A stretch of DNA of 64,000 nt from Pseudomonas xantholysinigenes (lineage in GTDB: Bacteria > Pseudomonadota > Gammaproteobacteria > Pseudomonadales > Pseudomonadaceae): contig NZ_CP077095.1 in NCBI RefSeq assembly GCF_014268885.2, forward strand, positions 5,160,001-5,224,000. The letters are read 5' to 3'. Of this stretch, positions 31,143 to 41,200 are shown one piece after another. The number at the start of each line of letters is the position of its first letter. Position 1 is the stretch's first letter. The notes under the pieces were generated by a model. It ran no database searches. It was given only the letters and a program-made list of their open reading frames with translations, and was not told where the DNA came from. A program made the position numbers and the translations under genes.

Positions 31143-31348
31143 CAGGGGTGTTCCAGGCGATTGAAAATGGCGGCCAGTATACACAGCCCCCCATGACCGC
31201 CAAAGCCCACCGGGCCGGCCGGAAAACCACCTTCATGTTCCATATCCGACCGCGCTGGTCGGGCAAGGGGAGGAATATTCGCCGTCGCTGGCGGATTTGC
31301 CCTAAAATGCGTGTCTTTATCATCTTTGAACAACCGTGAGTTTGATTG

Positions 31349-32884
31349 ATGACGAGCACGCCTAAACCCCTGGTCCTGATCATCCTGGATGGCTTCGGTC
31401 ACAGCGAAAGCCCCGAATACAACGCCATCTACTCCGCCAACACACCGGTCTACGACCGCCTGCGCGCCACCCAGCCGCATGGCCTAATCTCCGGTTCCGG
31501 CATGGACGTGGGGCTGCCCGACGGGCAGATGGGCAACTCGGAAGTCGGTCACATGAACCTCGGCGCCGGCCGCGTGGTGTACCAGGACTTCACCCGGGTG
31601 ACCAAGGCCATCCGTGACGGCGAGTTCTTCGAGAACCCCGTGCTCGGTGGCGCGGTGGACAAGGCCGTCGGTGCCGGCAAGGCCGTGCACATCCTCGGCC
31701 TGCTCTCCGAAGGCGGCGTGCACAGCCACCAGGACCACCTGATCGCCATGGCCGAGCTCGCCGCCCAGCGTGGCGCCGAGAAGATCTACCTGCACGCCTT
31801 CCTCGACGGCCGCGACACGCCACCGCGCAGTGCCCAGTCGTCCATCGAACTGCTCGACGCCACCTTCGCCAAGCTGGGCAAAGGCCGCATCGCCAGCCTG
31901 ATCGGCCGCTACTACGCCATGGACCGCGACAACCGCTGGGACCGCGTCAGCGCCGCCTATAACCTGATCGTCGACAGCGCCGCCGAATACACCGCGCCGA
32001 CCGCCGTGGCCGGCCTGCAGGCCGCCTACGAGCGTGACGAGAGCGACGAGTTCGTCAAGGCCACGCGCATTGGCGAGGCGGTGAAGGTCGAGGACGGCGA
32101 TGCCGTGATCTTCATGAACTTCCGCGCCGACCGCGCCCGCGAGCTGTCGCGCGTGTTCGTCGAGCCCGAGTTCAACGAGTTCCCGCGCGCGCGCCTGCCC
32201 AAGCTGGCGGCCTACATCGGCCTGACCCAGTACTCGGCGAAGATCCCGGCCCCGGCGGCCTTCGCCCCGGCCAGCCTGAACAACGTGCTTGGCGAATACC
32301 TGGCGAAAAACGGCAAGACCCAGCTGCGCATCGCCGAGACCGAGAAATACGCCCACGTCACCTTCTTCTTCTCGGGCGGGCGCGAAGAGCCGTTCGAAGG
32401 CGAAGAGCGCATCCTGATCCCATCGCCGAAGGTCGCCACCTACGACCTGCAGCCAGAAATGAGCGCCCCGGAAGTCACCGACCGCATCGTCGAGGCCATC
32501 GAGCAGCAGCGCTTCGATGTGATCGTGGTCAACTACGCCAACGGCGACATGGTCGGCCATACCGGCGTGTTCGACGCCGCGGTCAAGGCCGTGGAGGCCC
32601 TGGATGGCTGTGTCGGGCGCATTGTCGAGGCCTTGGACAAGGTCGGCGGCGAAGCGCTGATCACCGCCGACCACGGCAACGTCGAGCAGATGGAAGACGA
32701 GTGCACCGGCCAGGCGCATACCGCCCACACCACGGAGCCTGTGCCGTTCATCTATGTTGGCAAGCGCAGCGTCAAGGTCCGCGAAGGCGGCGTGCTGGCC
32801 GATGTCGCGCCGACCATGCTCAAGCTGCTGGGGCTGGAAAAGCCTACCGAGATGACCGGGACCTCAATCCTGGTCGACGCTTAA
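31349..32884 (+). CDS. gpmI: 2,3-bisphosphoglycerate-independent phosphoglycerate mutase
   Basis: GpmI (511 residues) interconverts 3- and 2-phosphoglycerate with two Mn2+ ions and a phosphoserine intermediate. Alkaline-phosphatase superfamily motifs: LIILDGFG near residue 12, the catalytic serine in [17 protein letters not shown] (about 62), [12 protein letters not shown] and ITADHGN. Length is normal. The ATG at 31349 follows an in-frame TTG at 31346; the ATG is preferred. Confidence 0.97.
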   Translation: MTSTPKPLVLIILDGFGHSESPEYNAIYSANTPVYDRLRATQPHGLISGSGMDVGLPDGQMGNSEVGHMNLGAGRVVYQDFTRVTKAIRDGEFFENPVLGGAVDKAVGAGKAVHILGLLSEGGVHSHQDHLIAMAELAAQRGAEKIYLHAFLDGRDTPPRSAQSSIELLDATFAKLGKGRIASLIGRYYAMDRDNRWDRVSAAYNLIVDSAAEYTAPTAVAGLQAAYERDESDEFVKATRIGEAVKVEDGDAVIFMNFRADRARELSRVFVEPEFNEFPRARLPKLAAYIGLTQYSAKIPAPAAFAPASLNNVLGEYLAKNGKTQLRIAETEKYAHVTFFFSGGREEPFEGEERILIPSPKVATYDLQPEMSAPEVTDRIVEAIEQQRFDVIVVNYANGDMVGHTGVFDAAVKAVEALDGCVGRIVEALDKVGGEALITADHGNVEQMEDECTGQAHTAHTTEPVPFIYVGKRSVKVREGGVLADVAPTMLKLLGLEKPTEMTGTSILVDA

Positions 32885-32986
32885 GCGGCAAGCGGCAAGC
32901 GACAAGCGACAAGCGACAAGCGACAAGAAGAAACAGCACAGTACGCGTTTATTCTTGCCGCTTTTAGCTTGAGGCTTGCCGCTGAT
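32883..32986. repeat. Heptad repeat and AAGCGGCAAG/CTTGCCGC inverted element
   Basis: Directly after the gpmI stop are about six tandem 7-bp units (AAGCGGC twice, then AAGCGAC four times), and about 50 bp later the complementary CTTGCCGCTTTTAGCTTGAGGCTTGCCGC. The arms can pair into a stem and may terminate gpmI. Two related elements occur at 47720 and 63855. Confidence 0.75.
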
Positions 32987-33059
32987 ACCACGGGGCGTTT
33001 TTTTTGCAGGCCCAGGCGGGCATACTAGGCCAGTCTCCATCCCTGGTACGCCCAACCCC

Positions 33060-34358
33060 ATGCTCCGCGCCCTGTTCCTACTCGCCCTGTCATGCCTGCT
33101 CACTCCGGCCTTCGCCGCCGACGAGCGCGCACAGACCCAGCAACAGCTGGACGCCACCCGCCAGGACATTGCCGAGCTGAAGAAGATGCTGGGCAAGCTC
33201 CAGGAAGAAAAAGCCGGCGTGCAGAAAGACCTCAAGTCCACCGAGACCGACATCGGCAACCTGGAAAAACAGGTGGAGGCACTGCAAAAAGAACTAAAAA
33301 AGACCGAGGGCGAGCTGGAGCGCCTTGATCACGAGAAAAAAAAACTCCAGAGCGCCCGCGTTGAACAACAACGCCTGATTGCCATCCAGGCCCGGTCCGC
33401 CTACCAGAACAACGGTCGCGAGGAATACCTCAAGCTGCTGCTCAACCAGCAGAACCCCGAAAAGTTCGCCCGTACCCTGACCTACTACGACTACCTGAGC
33501 AAGGCGCGCCTGGAGCAGTTGCGCGCCTTCAATGAAACCTTGCGCCAGTTGGCCAACGTCGAGCAGGACATCGCCCGCCAGCAGGAACAACTGCTGACCC
33601 AGCGCGCCGACCTCGACAATCGCCGCCAGGCCCTGGTCGCCGAGCGCGACAAGCGCCAGCAGGTGCTGGCCAAGCTCAACACCGACATGAAAGCGCGCGA
33701 CCAGAAGCTGCAAAGCCGCGAACAGGACCAAGCCGACCTGAGCAAGGTGCTCAAGACCATCGAGGAAACCCTCGCCCGCCAGGCCCGCGAAGCCGAGGAA
33801 GCTCGCCAACGCGCCCTGCTGGCCAAGCAGGAAGAGGAAAAACGGCGCAAGGAACAAGCCCTGGCCGCCGCCCGCGACAACGTTCCGCAAGAAACACCAA
33901 AAAAGGCCCGCACCACCCTGGGCCCGGTGGTTTCCAGCGACGGCGCCAGCTACGGCGGCGCTTTTTCTGCAGCCCGGGGCAAACTTCCATGGCCGGTCAA
34001 TGGTCGATTGCTGGCACGCTTCGGCGATGCTCGTGGCAGCGATGCCCGAGCCAAGTGGGACGGGGTGATGATCGGCGCCAGCGCCGGCACCCAGGTGCGC
34101 GCCGTGCATGGCGGGCGCGTGGTGTTCGCCGACTGGTTGCGCGGTGCCGGACTTCTGGTCATTCTCGACCATGGCAACGGTTACCTGAGCCTGTATGGCC
34201 ACAACCAGAGCCTGCTCAAGAGCGCCGGCGACATCGTCAAGGCCGGCGAAGCGATCTCCACCGTCGGCGACAGTGGCGGCCAGGACAGCGCCGGGCTGTA
34301 CTTCGCGATTCGCCAGCAGGGCCGACCCACCGACCCTGCGCAATGGTGCCGAGGCTAG
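33060..34358 (+). CDS. envC: Murein hydrolase activator EnvC
   Basis: A 432-residue periplasmic protein that activates septal amidases during division. It has a signal peptide (residues 1-18, ending FAA), a long coiled coil (about 20-270, rich in Lys/Glu/Gln) and a C-terminal LytM/M23 domain (about 320-432). The LytM domain lacks the full zinc-binding set (GGRVVFADWLRGAGLLVILDHG replaces the catalytic HxxD...HxH pattern), as in EnvC, which is a regulator rather than a peptidase. The stop codon TAG overlaps the first bases of the 162-bp palindrome. Confidence 0.93.
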   Translation: MLRALFLLALSCLLTPAFAADERAQTQQQLDATRQDIAELKKMLGKLQEEKAGVQKDLKSTETDIGNLEKQVEALQKELKKTEGELERLDHEKKKLQSARVEQQRLIAIQARSAYQNNGREEYLKLLLNQQNPEKFARTLTYYDYLSKARLEQLRAFNETLRQLANVEQDIARQQEQLLTQRADLDNRRQALVAERDKRQQVLAKLNTDMKARDQKLQSREQDQADLSKVLKTIEETLARQAREAEEARQRALLAKQEEEKRRKEQALAAARDNVPQETPKKARTTLGPVVSSDGASYGGAFSAARGKLPWPVNGRLLARFGDARGSDARAKWDGVMIGASAGTQVRAVHGGRVVFADWLRGAGLLVILDHGNGYLSLYGHNQSLLKSAGDIVKAGEAISTVGDSGGQDSAGLYFAIRQQGRPTDPAQWCRG

Positions 34359-34518
34359 TGTCCTGTCTCGGAAATACGTTCTCTTTTGGCGAGTGGCTTG
34401 GGTGTTCGGCCAAGGCGCCGCGACGAGTCATAGCAGGGCTATGGCGAGGAGTGGCAACGCCGGCCGGGCGCCCAAGACGCCGCCAAAAGTGAACAGCTTA
34501 TTTCCGAGACAGGACACT
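34357..34518. repeat. 162-bp MITE-like palindromic element
   Basis: The ends are perfect 20-bp inverted repeats (34357-34376, AGTGTCCTGTCTCGGAAATA, and its complement at 34499-34518). Inside, TTTTGGCG...CGCCAAAA and further imperfect pairing continue to a central hairpin CATAGC-AGG-GCTATG, so the whole element folds on itself. It has no reading frame of its own and no transposase. No clear target-site duplication could be read. Confidence 0.75.
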
Positions 34519-34607
34519 GGATAATGCTACTTTTACGGCGGCGCCCATGAAACGGCGACGCCGATGCTCCCAGCGGGAGCACCAACAGGATCAGGAGTTC
34601 GTTCGAC

Positions 34608-35939
34608 ATGCTGCACTCGCCTCGCCTCACCCAGCTGGCCCTGACCATCGCCCTGGTCGTCGGCGCGCCCCTGGCCGTTGCCGCCGAACCGGCCAAGCCG
34701 GCGACCGCCAAGCCCGCCGCGGTGCCAGCCACCGAGGTGACCGCCAAGGCGCCGCTGCCGCTGGACGAACTGCGCACCTTCGCCGAGGTCATGGACCGCA
34801 TCAAGGCGGCCTATGTCGAGCCGGTGGATGACAAGACCCTGCTGGAAAACGCCATCAAGGGCATGCTCAGCAACCTCGACCCGCACTCGGCCTACCTTGG
34901 CCCCGAGGACTTCCAGGAACTGCAGGAAAGCACCAGCGGTGAGTTCGGCGGCCTGGGCATCGAGGTCGGCATGGAGGACGGCTTCGTCAAGGTGGTCTCG
35001 CCCATCGACGACACCCCGGCCTCGCGCGCCGGTATCGAGGCCGGCGACCTGATCGTCAAGATCAACGGCGCGCCGACCCGCGGCCAGACCATGACCGAGG
35101 CCGTGGACAAGATGCGCGGCAAGATTGGCGAGAAGATCACCTTGACCCTGGTGCGCGACGGCGGCACCCCGTTCGATGTGACGCTGGCCCGCGCGGTGAT
35201 CCAGGTCAAGAGCGTCAAGAGCCAGCTGCTGGAGAACGACTACGGCTATATCCGCATCACCCAGTTCCAGGTCAAGACCGGCGACGAAGTGGGCAAGGCG
35301 CTGGCCAAGCTGCGCAAGGACAACGGCAAGAAGCTGCGCGGCGTGGTCCTCGACCTGCGCAACAACCCGGGCGGCGTGCTGCAGTCGGCAGTGGAAGTGG
35401 CCGACCACTTCCTCACCAAAGGCCTGATCGTCTACACCAAGGGCCGTATCGCCAACTCCGAGCTACGCTACTCCGCCGACCCGGCCGATGCCAGCGAGGG
35501 CGTGCCGCTGGTGGTGCTGATCAACGGCGGCAGCGCCTCGGCCTCGGAAATCGTCGCCGGCGCCCTGCAAGACCAGAAACGCGCCGTGCTGATGGGCACC
35601 GACAGCTTCGGCAAGGGCTCGGTGCAGACCGTGCTGCCGCTGGCCAACGACCGCGCGCTGAAGCTCACCACCGCGCTGTACTTCACCCCCAATGGCCGTT
35701 CGATCCAGGCCCAGGGCATCGTCCCGGACATCGAGGTGCGCCCGGCCAAGCTCACCACCGAGGCCGACAACGACAACTTCAAGGAAGCCGACCTGCAGGG
35801 CCACCTGGGCAACGGCAACGGCGGCGCGGATCGCCCGAGCGGCAGCAGCAAGCGCAAGGATCGCCCACAGGACAACGACTTCCAGCTCAGCCAGGCCCTC
35901 AGCCTGCTCAAGGGCCTCAACATCACCAAGGGTGACTGA
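34608..35939 (+). CDS. ctpA: Carboxy-terminal processing protease CtpA, S41 family
   Basis: A 443-residue periplasmic serine protease. It has a signal peptide (residues 1-26, ending AVAA), a PDZ domain (about 100-180, GLGIEVGMEDGFVKVVSPIDDTPA) and the S41 catalytic core with Ser in GGSASASEIVAGAL (about 315) and the general-base Lys in GTDSFGKGSVQT (about 340). The CtpA group trims cell-wall hydrolases and other envelope proteins with an adaptor. The C-terminus is Gly/Ser/Lys-rich. It sits downstream of envC, a common Pseudomonas pairing, and 8 bp upstream of the deacetylase gene. Confidence 0.95.
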   Translation: MLHSPRLTQLALTIALVVGAPLAVAAEPAKPATAKPAAVPATEVTAKAPLPLDELRTFAEVMDRIKAAYVEPVDDKTLLENAIKGMLSNLDPHSAYLGPEDFQELQESTSGEFGGLGIEVGMEDGFVKVVSPIDDTPASRAGIEAGDLIVKINGAPTRGQTMTEAVDKMRGKIGEKITLTLVRDGGTPFDVTLARAVIQVKSVKSQLLENDYGYIRITQFQVKTGDEVGKALAKLRKDNGKKLRGVVLDLRNNPGGVLQSAVEVADHFLTKGLIVYTKGRIANSELRYSADPADASEGVPLVVLINGGSASASEIVAGALQDQKRAVLMGTDSFGKGSVQTVLPLANDRALKLTTALYFTPNGRSIQAQGIVPDIEVRPAKLTTEADNDNFKEADLQGHLGNGNGGADRPSGSSKRKDRPQDNDFQLSQALSLLKGLNITKGD

Positions 35940-35947
35940 GCCCCGCC

Positions 35948-36715
35948 ATGCGTTACCTGTGGTCCCTGCTGTTCTGCCTGTTGGCCGGTATCGCGCACGC
36001 GACGCCGGCCAACAAAGCCTACATGAGCATCATCATCGACGACCTCGGGCAAAGCAGCGAGCGCGACAGCCGCACGCTCGCCCTGCCCGGCCCGGTCACC
36101 ATGGCGATCATGCCCGACACCCCGCATGCCAGCGAATTCGCCCGCCAGGCCCACAAGGCCGGCAAGACGGTGATCCTGCACATGCCGATGGACCCGGCCA
36201 GCGGCCCCTTCGCCTGGCACCCCGACCTGCCCATCGAAGAGCTGGCGCGGCGTCTGGATGCCGCCCTGGGCAAAGTCCCTTACGCCGCCGGCATCAACAA
36301 CCACATGGGCAGCCGCATGACTGCCCAGCGCGAGCCCATGACCTGGCTGATGGGGGAGCTGCAGCGCCGCCATCTGTTCTTCGTCGACAGCCGCACCAGC
36401 GCCGCCACGGTGGCGGCGGCGCAAGCCCAGGCGCAAGGGCTGGCACATGTCTCGCGCGATGTGTTCCTCGATGACGTGCGCACCCCCGAGGCGATTGCCG
36501 GCCAGTTGCAACAAGGCGTCGCCCTGGCCCGCAAGCAAGGCTCGGCGGTGCTGATCGGCCACCCCTACCCGCAGACCCTCGAGGTACTGGCCCGTGAACT
36601 GCCACGCTTGAGCAGCCAGGGCATCCAGCTCGTCAGCCTGCGGCAGATGATCGCCGAACGAAGCAACCAGGCCATGCCCGCGCATGGCAAGCAGGGCCGC
36701 TACTTCAACCGCTGA
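35948..36715 (+). CDS. Divergent polysaccharide deacetylase family protein (YibQ-like)
   Basis: A 255-residue exported protein (signal peptide 1-18, ending AHA) of the divergent polysaccharide deacetylase family (DUF610). Fold markers: YMSIIIDDLGQS at the start of the barrel, MAIMPDTPHASEFA, VILHMPMDP, GINNHMGSRMT and FVDSRTSA. The substrate is unknown; the neighbours envC and ctpA suggest work at the cell wall. It starts 8 bp after the ctpA stop and is probably co-transcribed. Confidence 0.9.
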   Translation: MRYLWSLLFCLLAGIAHATPANKAYMSIIIDDLGQSSERDSRTLALPGPVTMAIMPDTPHASEFARQAHKAGKTVILHMPMDPASGPFAWHPDLPIEELARRLDAALGKVPYAAGINNHMGSRMTAQREPMTWLMGELQRRHLFFVDSRTSAATVAAAQAQAQGLAHVSRDVFLDDVRTPEAIAGQLQQGVALARKQGSAVLIGHPYPQTLEVLARELPRLSSQGIQLVSLRQMIAERSNQAMPAHGKQGRYFNR

Positions 36716-36794
36716 ACGGCCCTTGCACTATGTACCGCAAGGCCGGCAGGCAACAGCCGCAACCTGCGCCCTCCATTTTCTGGAGGAACCACTC

Positions 36795-38201
36795 ATGCAA
36801 AAAGTACTGACACTGGCCTTTCTGGGCATGACCCTGCCAAGCTTCACTGCCCTGGCAGCGAGCGATGAAACGCCCCCCTTTGCGCCCCCCATCGTCCTGC
36901 ACAACAGTAACGGCGAAAACGCGCAATGGACGGGGATCGGCCGCCTGACCTGGCAGAACCGGCGCTGCATCGCCACGTTGCTGGACAGCCGCGACGAGCC
37001 GTCCAACAGCAGCGGCCCCGCCTACGTGCTGACTGCAGGTCACTGCGTCGGCGGCATCAACGGCAAGATCATCACCGACCAACCGATTCGCGGCAGCGTT
37101 ACGTTCAACTACTTCGTCGACACGACGGAGCAACGCCACATCGCCCCGTTGAAGCAGGTCGTCTGGAGCAGCCTGCAAGGCGCCGACCTGGCGCTGCTCG
37201 AGCTGGACACGACCCTGAAACATCTCCTGGACCAAGGCATCACGCCCCGAAAACTCGGCCCATCCCCGGCCAGCGGCGCCCAGGTACAACTCATCGGCGA
37301 GCCCAGCTCGATCGATCAGGGCTTGCGCCTGTCCACCTGCGTGGAACGTTTCGCGAGCATCTCTCGCGTCGCCAGCTGGGTCTGGCGCAATACCCGACGC
37401 AACGATTGCCAAGGGTTCGATGAAGGCGCTTCCGGCAGCCCGATCTTCGACGCCGCAAGCCAGCGACTGGTCAGTGTCGTCAACAGCCTGCACGGCACCG
37501 AGATCGGCGCCATTCCGGTTGGTCGGGTCCAGGGGTGTTTTGCCAAGGGCCAGGTAGACCTGGACTCAAGCAACTGCCAACTGCTGCCGGGGTTTCAGTT
37601 GCAACCACAAGGGGGTACGTTCAAGTCCGTCGCCAAGGCACGCACCCTTGCCGATGGATCGCTCGAGCAAGCACGCTGGGGCTTCAGCTTCCTGATCGAC
37701 ACGCCACGCTATCGCTACAAGGTCACCCAGGATGCGCTCGCCTGTGAAGACCCCGCAGGTTACAGCGGCACCATCCCAGCCAGCGAAGCGCTGATCAATG
37801 ACCCGATCGGGCCCGCCCCAGGCACCTACTACCTGTGCCTGGTGGGCGTGCAGAGCGAAGATCAATTGCCCTGGCCGGCACTCATGGCCAACAGCCTCAG
37901 CCTCGCCGTCGAACTGCTCCCCTCGGCCAAACCTAGCCCGCAGGTATCCACCGTACGCCTGGACAATGGCGGCATTCGTGTGACCTGGGCCAGGGATCCT
38001 GAAATCGTCTTCTACCGGGTGAAACGTGGCGATCCAGCGACTACCGACTGCGCCGATCCATCCGGCTATCGCCTGTTACCTGGTTATAGCCGCGATATCC
38101 CGGCCTCCGCACTGCCGCTCAAGCTTTGCACGGTAGCCATCGACCTGGCCAAGCAATCCTCGCCAGCGCGCAGTGATTTGTTGCAGGCAACAGCGTTTTA
38201 A
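36795..38201 (+). CDS. Secreted trypsin-like (S1) serine protease
   Basis: A 468-residue protein with a signal peptide (residues 1-22, ending ALAA) and a chymotrypsin-fold domain (about 40-240). The triad is readable: His83 in LTAGHC, Asp131 in GADLALLEL and Ser213 in DEGASGSPIFD. The C-terminal half (about 270-468) has pairs of cysteines and beta-rich repeats of the form FYRVKRG...CADPSGY, perhaps a substrate- or surface-binding region. GGAGG precedes the chosen ATG. Substrate and host role are unknown. It is separate from the envC-ctpA run and ends in a strong terminator. Confidence 0.85.
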   Translation: MQKVLTLAFLGMTLPSFTALAASDETPPFAPPIVLHNSNGENAQWTGIGRLTWQNRRCIATLLDSRDEPSNSSGPAYVLTAGHCVGGINGKIITDQPIRGSVTFNYFVDTTEQRHIAPLKQVVWSSLQGADLALLELDTTLKHLLDQGITPRKLGPSPASGAQVQLIGEPSSIDQGLRLSTCVERFASISRVASWVWRNTRRNDCQGFDEGASGSPIFDAASQRLVSVVNSLHGTEIGAIPVGRVQGCFAKGQVDLDSSNCQLLPGFQLQPQGGTFKSVAKARTLADGSLEQARWGFSFLIDTPRYRYKVTQDALACEDPAGYSGTIPASEALINDPIGPAPGTYYLCLVGVQSEDQLPWPALMANSLSLAVELLPSAKPSPQVSTVRLDNGGIRVTWARDPEIVFYRVKRGDPATTDCADPSGYRLLPGYSRDIPASALPLKLCTVAIDLAKQSSPARSDLLQATAF

Positions 38202-38213
38202 CCTGACCAAGCG

Positions 38214-38244
38214 AAAGGCCCTGCTCATTTGAGCAGGGCCTTTT
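38214..38244 (+). terminator. Intrinsic terminator after S1 protease
   Basis: Stem AAAGGCCCTGCTC/GAGCAGGGCCTTT, loop ATTT, followed by TTTTC. The flanking A-run also allows some action on the minus strand for the convergent toxin-domain gene. Confidence 0.9.
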
Positions 38245-38283
38245 CTGTTCGCCTTGATTGTCTCAACGATGCGGCATCAAGGA

Positions 38284-41200
38284 TCAAGGGTTGAACGGAA
38301 TGATACCCTGCGCCTGCTCCAGGCTGATCCGGCCGCGATGCAGGATCCGGCCCTGCTCACGCAACGCCTGTTCACTCTCACGACCAAACTTGCGTTCACT
38401 CCACAGCTTCAGGTGCCCGACGACGAAATCGGCGGCCAACGCATCATGGCTGGCAAGGTGGAAGTGAGCAGCCCATAGTGCCTGCCCGCGTCGGCCTTTA
38501 CGCGATTGCGACAGGCTGATCTTGTACTCGTCGAACGCGCTACGATCCTTGGCAACCTCACGCCGCTCATAGGTGATCTCGAGAAGCCCTTGCCGATGCA
38601 GGTAGCTCAGGGCCTGCGCACTTGGCTTCTGTGTCTTGCTGAACAGCTCGGTCAACCAGGCATCCTTGCTTTTCGTCCATTCCTGCACCGCATCGCGCAA
38701 GCGAGGAAGCAGGTCATCGGTATCCTGAAGCGGTTCCTGCGCATCTTTCAGCGCCTGGATATGACGATCCACTCGCTCAGACAGATCACGATGATCGCCA
38801 TCACTGGCAATAAGCTCCTGCACATCCTCCCGCACCCCTTCACCATCCTCAAGAACACGCTGGGCTTTCGCTACAGCCTGGCTCGGTGCTGGCTCAGGCA
38901 ATGGCTTAGGTTCAGATTCTGAATCTGGAACAGGTGCTTGCGGCAGCGTTTCGACCCATGCGTCCCCCTCACGGTGAAACGTGTGAACGACCTCCCCGCC
39001 ATCGACACTCATTACCTCCAGCACTGAAGTGCCATCCGCCAACAACCGCTCAGTCGCGACGACCAGATCGCCCCGTGCGGTCCGCACTGCCTTTTGCACC
39101 CCTTCTTTCACCGCATAGACCAACCGCCGGGATTGCCCCTTTGTATCATCCTCCAGTTCGAAAACGGCTTCGACCAGCAGCGAACGGGCAGACTGCTTGA
39201 GCAGTTCCAGTTGCTCCATGTATTTCTGCAGCATGGCCGCATCGACTCCCCCTCCACCGCCCCTGACCTGCTTCGACGCCTGGTAGAGCGCGTTCGAGTA
39301 GGCATACCAGGCATTCTGCAGGATCTCGATCCTGTCCGCGGGCGCCAGATTGCTGCTGAGCAAATCACCGTGGGCATGCGCGGCCGTGCGCAGCGACTCT
39401 CCTGCCAGCTTTCCGGTCACCTTGTGCCAGCGCGCCTGCTGCTTGGTTTTCGGCGGGGCCAGAGACAATTCGGTAAGCTGCCACACATACTCGATACGGG
39501 TATCAATGACATTGAAATAATGCGCGTCAATGAACTGCTCGACCGTCTTCAACTGATTCCCGTGAGGAAACTGCTCCGTCACAGGCAACAGCGCGGCCAA
39601 CTCGTCGATCGAATCCATTGCCGCCAGCATCCTGGCTATCAATGGCACCGCACCGGTCAGCCGCCGCCTGTAGTCCTTGAGCCCAGTGGTAATTTCAGTG
39701 AGCAACCGGCCATTCAAGGTGCCGGCCGTCACACCCAGGCCCTGCCAATCGCACAGGCGCAACAGCATGTCTCGAATATACAGCCCATCGGACAGGCAGG
39801 ACGCTCTCCACCTGACTTGCTCGGTCAGCAAGCCACTCCTGTCCGCCACAGGGGTGTACTTGAGCAAACGGCCGATCTCATCATCCAGCTGACGCGTTGC
39901 GTGCAGGCTTCGTTCGCGAGCCTGAACACCCTCCAGGCTCATTTTGTCTCGTTGAGCCTGCAACTCGACGAGCTTCGCCTGGCTGGCGCTGATGCGTGCC
40001 GTAATCATGTCCTCGGTCAACTGGCCATCGGCATTCAGCCGCGTCACTTCTTGCACTGAGCGCTCACGTGCGATGTCGGCGTCGATAGCAGCGATTCTCT
40101 TCAAGATTTCCATGAACGCATACTTGGCGGCGCGCACGGTGTCCCTGGACTTGTTCACGGCAACCTGCAGCTTCCCTCGGCTCGCCCCAAGGCCTCTGCC
40201 AGGCGCACGGCCCCCCATCCCGCCGAGCAACCCAGGCTTCACATGCCATTCGGTTCCACGCCACAACGCTGGCCCCAAGCGACCATCCCCCGCCAGAACC
40301 CTGAGTTCATGATCACGATTAGTGACGCGATAGGACAGCGTGTCGAGTTCGACGAGCGTGTCCTGCCCAATTCGGTAAAGACCACTGGCAACGTCTCTGT
40401 GCTCAGTGCTCAAGTCCACTCCGGCCGTATAGGATGCCAGTGCCCTCTGCCGGGCCATTGGTCCCGCCCCCCAGCCCGAAGCAATGTCGACTTGCTGCCC
40501 TGGCCGCCTGAGCAATTCACCGGGCAGATAGTCCACACCTTTGCTTACAGCCCGTGCCAGGCCAAAGCGCTGTTCGGGTTCAATGAGCACGCCATCGACG
40601 TCAACCCAGGCCGGCGTCTCGACAAGGTCCAACTGAACACGGGTATGGCGAAACAGAAAACCCCAGGCCAGATCCGTGAAAATACCCGACCAGGTCGAGG
40701 CCAGGGAGTGCTCGCCAGCATGGGCATGGTCGACCAGCACGGTTTCGATGTCCTTCAGGGCGAACAGGGCTTTCATCGCGTTGCCAATCGGGCCAGGCAA
40801 CAGGCTCAGCAGACGAAAGAAGCGGATGAAGTACCCGGAAATAAACGACCAACGCGCCTCACTGTTGGATACCGTCGCGTTGTCCGCCACTTTCACGACC
40901 ATCGCACGCATCGATTGGAACATCCTTGTATCGACATCTGCGAGCCAGGGTAGAAAGCTGATACGCGCCGGCGGCGGTACTTCCACTTCGTCCTGTTCAG
41001 CAGGCGACACGCCAACCCCCTGAGTAATGTGGGGTGTCTGGAAACCATTGTTATCATAGGTCGCCTTTGCACCATCCGACATCCAGTCAAGAATTCGCGC
41101 CACCAGGGTGGGCGACTGCTTGATCGTGTTCAGCAGTTTTTCGAGGTCATTTTCGACAACCAGACTGTCGTCATCGTAGAGCGGGCTGAACAGCAAGACG

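Noticed and set aside
32883..32930. Possible CRISPR array after gpmI
   Set aside because: The units are 7-bp tandem repeats without spacers and no cas gene is present.
34357..34518. Complete insertion sequence
   Set aside because: No transposase frame exists in the element and no target duplication was readable.
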